The notes under the pieces are model-generated. The model searched no databases, was not told the origin of the DNA, and saw only the letters and a program-made list of their open reading frames with translations. Shown here in pieces: positions 61,796 to 64,000 of a stretch of DNA of 64,000 nt. How positions within the stretch are numbered: position 1 is the first letter of the stretch; every line of letters begins with the position of its first letter. Made by a program: the position numbers and the translations under genes. The stretch is from an uncultured Verrucomicrobiales bacterium (lineage in GTDB: Bacteria; Verrucomicrobiota; Verrucomicrobiia; Verrucomicrobiales; Akkermansiaceae): positions 16,373 to 80,372 of the forward strand of contig CALFVF010000003.1 of NCBI GenBank assembly GCA_937928735.1, in the 5' to 3' direction.

Positions 61796-62638
61796 CTAGG
61801 TGTTCTCATGCGCTATACGCGCTATATTGTCGAACATAGCGTGAATACGTTGTTGAGCCTGGTTTGAAAACTGTTTGATTTTGGGATCAAAATTCGTGGG
61901 GGTGTTTTCTTTCGCTTCGGAGAATGTTTTATAATAACAAGATGTCATACCCATGTCTTGGAGAAGGCCATTTATTTTCCAGGTGTTAGATTCCCATGCG
62001 CAAAATGGAATTTCTAGTACGGAGGCGGCAACTAGCGCGTGAAACCTGCCGATGCACAACCTCTTATAACTGCTTAACTCTTGCAGGTACTGAGCGGGAG
62101 TTTTTTTATCAGGTCTAAATCCATAAGAGCGCTTTATTCTCAGAGGGCCAATGCCGATTCTTTGCCTTTTGACGCTATCTGTATAACCTAAGTCAAATGA
62201 AGGCTCTTTCTTTACAAAAGACCTCAAAAAAGTCGATGCATATAGTAAATCTGGAACAGTATCACACTGGTAACCCTCGGCCTTAATAGCACCTGCGCTG
62301 AGTGACTCTCTAGCAGATCGATATAGAAATTTCCCTAAATTGTCATTGGTTGGGTTTTGCTGGTAGACACAGTTGACTAACACGGAAGGGAATCTAGAGG
62401 ATATATCTAGCAGTTTTTGTCTTTTGCCGTGGTGTATGGAGCCTTCACCGTTGACGACAACTAGGTCAACACCTTCTATAATATGAGAAAGCTGGTCTAG
62501 ATCCCAGTCGCGTCCAAGTGCGTAACGTAGCTCTATGCCTGTGCGCGCGAATTGCTCGCGAAAAGTTTGGCCAACTAACTCACAACCAAAGTGAGATTCA
62601 TATAAGCTGGTGTCATTAATTAGAGCTACTGATGGCAT
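61796..62638 (-). CDS. Polysaccharide pyruvyl transferase family protein
   Basis: 280 residues. LINDTSLYESHFGCELVGQT near the start, LVVVNGEGSIHHGKRQKLLD in the middle and YKRLCIGRFHALVAASVLEI near residue 190 are typical of the CsaB-like pyruvyl transferase fold. It would add pyruvate from PEP to a sugar of a surface polymer. Alone on the minus strand. Confidence 0.8.
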   Translation of the reverse strand: MPSVALINDTSLYESHFGCELVGQTFREQFARTGIELRYALGRDWDLDQLSHIIEGVDLVVVNGEGSIHHGKRQKLLDISSRFPSVLVNCVYQQNPTNDNLGKFLYRSARESLSAGAIKAEGYQCDTVPDLLYASTFLRSFVKKEPSFDLGYTDSVKRQRIGIGPLRIKRSYGFRPDKKTPAQYLQELSSYKRLCIGRFHALVAASVLEIPFCAWESNTWKINGLLQDMGMTSCYYKTFSEAKENTPTNFDPKIKQFSNQAQQRIHAMFDNIARIAHENT

Positions 62639-62783
62639 ACGATGAAAATTTAAATGGAAGTAGGGCAGCTATTTGTTCACGTAGCAATCAACTTGCTAAC
62701 GGTATGCTCATTGAATCTAGGATCTATGAGCGATGCAATACCTGCGTGTCATTATTTTTCAGAGAGTGCTGATGGTTTGGGGC

Positions 62784-63917
62784 TTAGGATGGCTTCTTCC
62801 CGTGGGCGCACATGGCTTCGATCATGCGCTGTGCGCTATCGAACTTAGCTTGATTGTCATAGAAGGCTACAGCGCGCTCCTTCATGGAGTTGTGTTGTGA
62901 GTCTTCGAGGGCTAGTTGTATTTTTTTATGGAGTGAGCGCTCGGCTTCTCTTTGAGAGAATGTGAAGCCTGATCCACTGTTTTTAATGTGTTCTGCGTAG
63001 CCACAAGCTGAGCTACAGAGCACTGGTAAGCCATGGCTGAGGGCTTCTAGTAGCACCATGCCTGCGGTCTCTTGGCGTGCTGGGTGAATGAGGAGCTTGG
63101 CGACACTCATCCACTCGGGGATTTCATCAGAGGCTCCAAGTAGGTGGACTCGGTCGATGCAGTTTAGTTCACTAGCGAGTCGCTGCATGGCTTCAGGTTT
63201 ATCCTGTCCGCAGACTATGAGGTGCGTGTTTTTATCGAGTCGGGAAATGGCTTTGATCGCTCGATCTAGACCTTTGCGGTGGTAGTCTGATCCGACAAAA
63301 AGTAAAATATGCTCACAATTCGGGATGTTATATTTTGCTAGTAAGGTAGCTTTGAGCTGCTGCGTGCTTTCTTTGAATCTCTTTGGTAGTTTGATCCAGG
63401 GGGGGAGGAGGGTGTAGCGATTCTCTGAGAGTTGGTAGTGCTTGAGATAGGGGGGGATTTCTTGTTTGGCTAAGAAAAAAATGTGAGTACTGGAGGTCGG
63501 ACTAAACAATGAGCGTTCTGTATTTAATAAACTAGCATAGCGGGGTAGAAAGCGTGCTAGTGTGGGTTTGGTGAGGGTGAATTTCTCTAGGTAGCAGGGG
63601 TCGCCAGCGAAGTAGAAATTGGCACCAGGTACTCGGCTAAATGCGATAGTGGCATCGTAGTGGTTCTCTTGGCACCACTGGGTGGCTGCCTGTGCAAATC
63701 GCTTTGCCTTGGTGTGGTTACTATGGCCGCCAGCATTGAGTTTGATCGTGGTGATGCTTTGGCCACACTCACTGTGCTCACTGGGTTCATTGGTGCAGGT
63801 GGAGATGATGAGATGGGCTTCATGCCCCTGCTGGTGGCACGCTTCGGCAAGGCGTAGAGCATCACGCTGGAGTCCACCATAGGGGAAGTAGTGCTGTAGA
63901 AAGATGGCGAACTTCAT
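62784..63917 (-). CDS. Family 4 glycosyltransferase, WaaG-like
   Basis: 377 residues. MKFAIFLQHYFPYGGLQRDA is the WaaG-type acceptor-side start; HILLFVGSDYHRKGLDRAIK and LLIHPARQETAGMVLLEALS the nucleotide-sugar binding motifs, with E-x7-E. WaaG adds the first glucose to the LPS inner core; the specific sugar here is not proven. 83 bases of sequence remain to the window end with no further start. Confidence 0.88.
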   Translation of the reverse strand: MKFAIFLQHYFPYGGLQRDALRLAEACHQQGHEAHLIISTCTNEPSEHSECGQSITTIKLNAGGHSNHTKAKRFAQAATQWCQENHYDATIAFSRVPGANFYFAGDPCYLEKFTLTKPTLARFLPRYASLLNTERSLFSPTSSTHIFFLAKQEIPPYLKHYQLSENRYTLLPPWIKLPKRFKESTQQLKATLLAKYNIPNCEHILLFVGSDYHRKGLDRAIKAISRLDKNTHLIVCGQDKPEAMQRLASELNCIDRVHLLGASDEIPEWMSVAKLLIHPARQETAGMVLLEALSHGLPVLCSSACGYAEHIKNSGSGFTFSQREAERSLHKKIQLALEDSQHNSMKERAVAFYDNQAKFDSAQRMIEAMCAHGKKPS

Positions 63918-64000
63918 ACTGGAAGAATAGGAGTATGTTTTTTTGGTGGAGGCGAGTAATAAATTGATCTTTTCTCTAGAATAGACAATGAACTATTTCA

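Overview
The window looks like chromosomal DNA of a marine Verrucomicrobiota bacterium, most plausibly Rubritalea or a close relative. This is an inference from gene content. It carries DUF1800/DUF1501 partners, a planctomycete-type cytochrome c domain fused to a SUMF1 domain, an exported Gfo/Idh oxidoreductase with a sulfatase, and a complete set of late-step genes for a glycosylated, acylated C30 carotenoid acid. Rubritalea is known for acyl glyco-carotenoic acids. Housekeeping genes (argG, ftsY, parB, nadK, ispH, rpmE2, ilvE, rpe, rlmD-type methylase) and three tRNAs show this is core chromosome, not a plasmid or phage.

Layout. 1-4.7 kb: end of a GT2 glycosyltransferase, a TraB-like protein, then an ECF sigma / membrane anti-sigma-like / PDZ protein operon. 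4.7-6.1 kb: ferritin with an upstream Fur-box-like site, and two identical tRNA-Gly genes. 6.2-11.9 kb: minus-strand operon Gfo/Idh oxidoreductase - cytochrome/SUMF1 fusion - ApbE, divergent from a Cys-type sulfatase. 12-17.8 kb: rpe, a long orphan hairpin, an HtrA-like protease followed by a degenerate relative, and an M16 peptidase. 17.9-24.7 kb: argG, ftsY, an orphan membrane-fusion protein and a GH63-like glucosidase. 25.2-25.9 kb: a secreted protein made almost only of eight Cys/His repeats. 26-38.5 kb: Dabb protein, tRNA-Phe, glutaminyl-cyclase-like lipoprotein, parB, SET-domain protein, SMP-30 lactonase, LMW phosphatase, nadK, ispH, amidase, SanA/YdcF protein, rpmE2 and ilvE. 38.5-41.4 kb: two tandem HemS-like proteins and an AraC regulator with a Fur-box-like site, probably a haem/iron locus. 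41.8-46.7 kb: RRM protein and the DUF1800-DUF1501-pseudopilin-like operon.

47.2-55.4 kb: the carotenoid cluster. crtP, crtQ, crtO and crtN homologues plus a TPR-like protein run leftward. An aldehyde dehydrogenase runs rightward from a shared 80-bp divergent region that contains a 9-bp inverted repeat. After aldH come a candidate 42-codon ORF with a pentapeptide repeat, a GbsR/MarR-type regulator and a NusG paralogue. By analogy with staphyloxanthin synthesis, CrtN desaturates the C30 backbone, CrtP oxidises an end methyl, AldH makes the acid, CrtQ glycosylates it and CrtO acylates the sugar. The squalene/dehydrosqualene synthase step is not in the window. 57-64 kb: surface-polysaccharide genes (rfbB, a lipopolysaccharide-kinase-like protein, an MptE/DUF115-like protein, two GT4 glycosyltransferases, a pyruvyl transferase).

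A family of short non-coding elements is scattered through the right half: three good copies (156, 111 and 156 bp), two 25-27 bp single-end remnants and one degenerate copy. They begin TACCAA and end TTGGTA, form long imperfect hairpins, and four of the six touch or lie very near a stop codon. The strongest candidates for something undescribed are the Cys/His repeat protein, this element family, and the small repeat ORF coupled to aldH.
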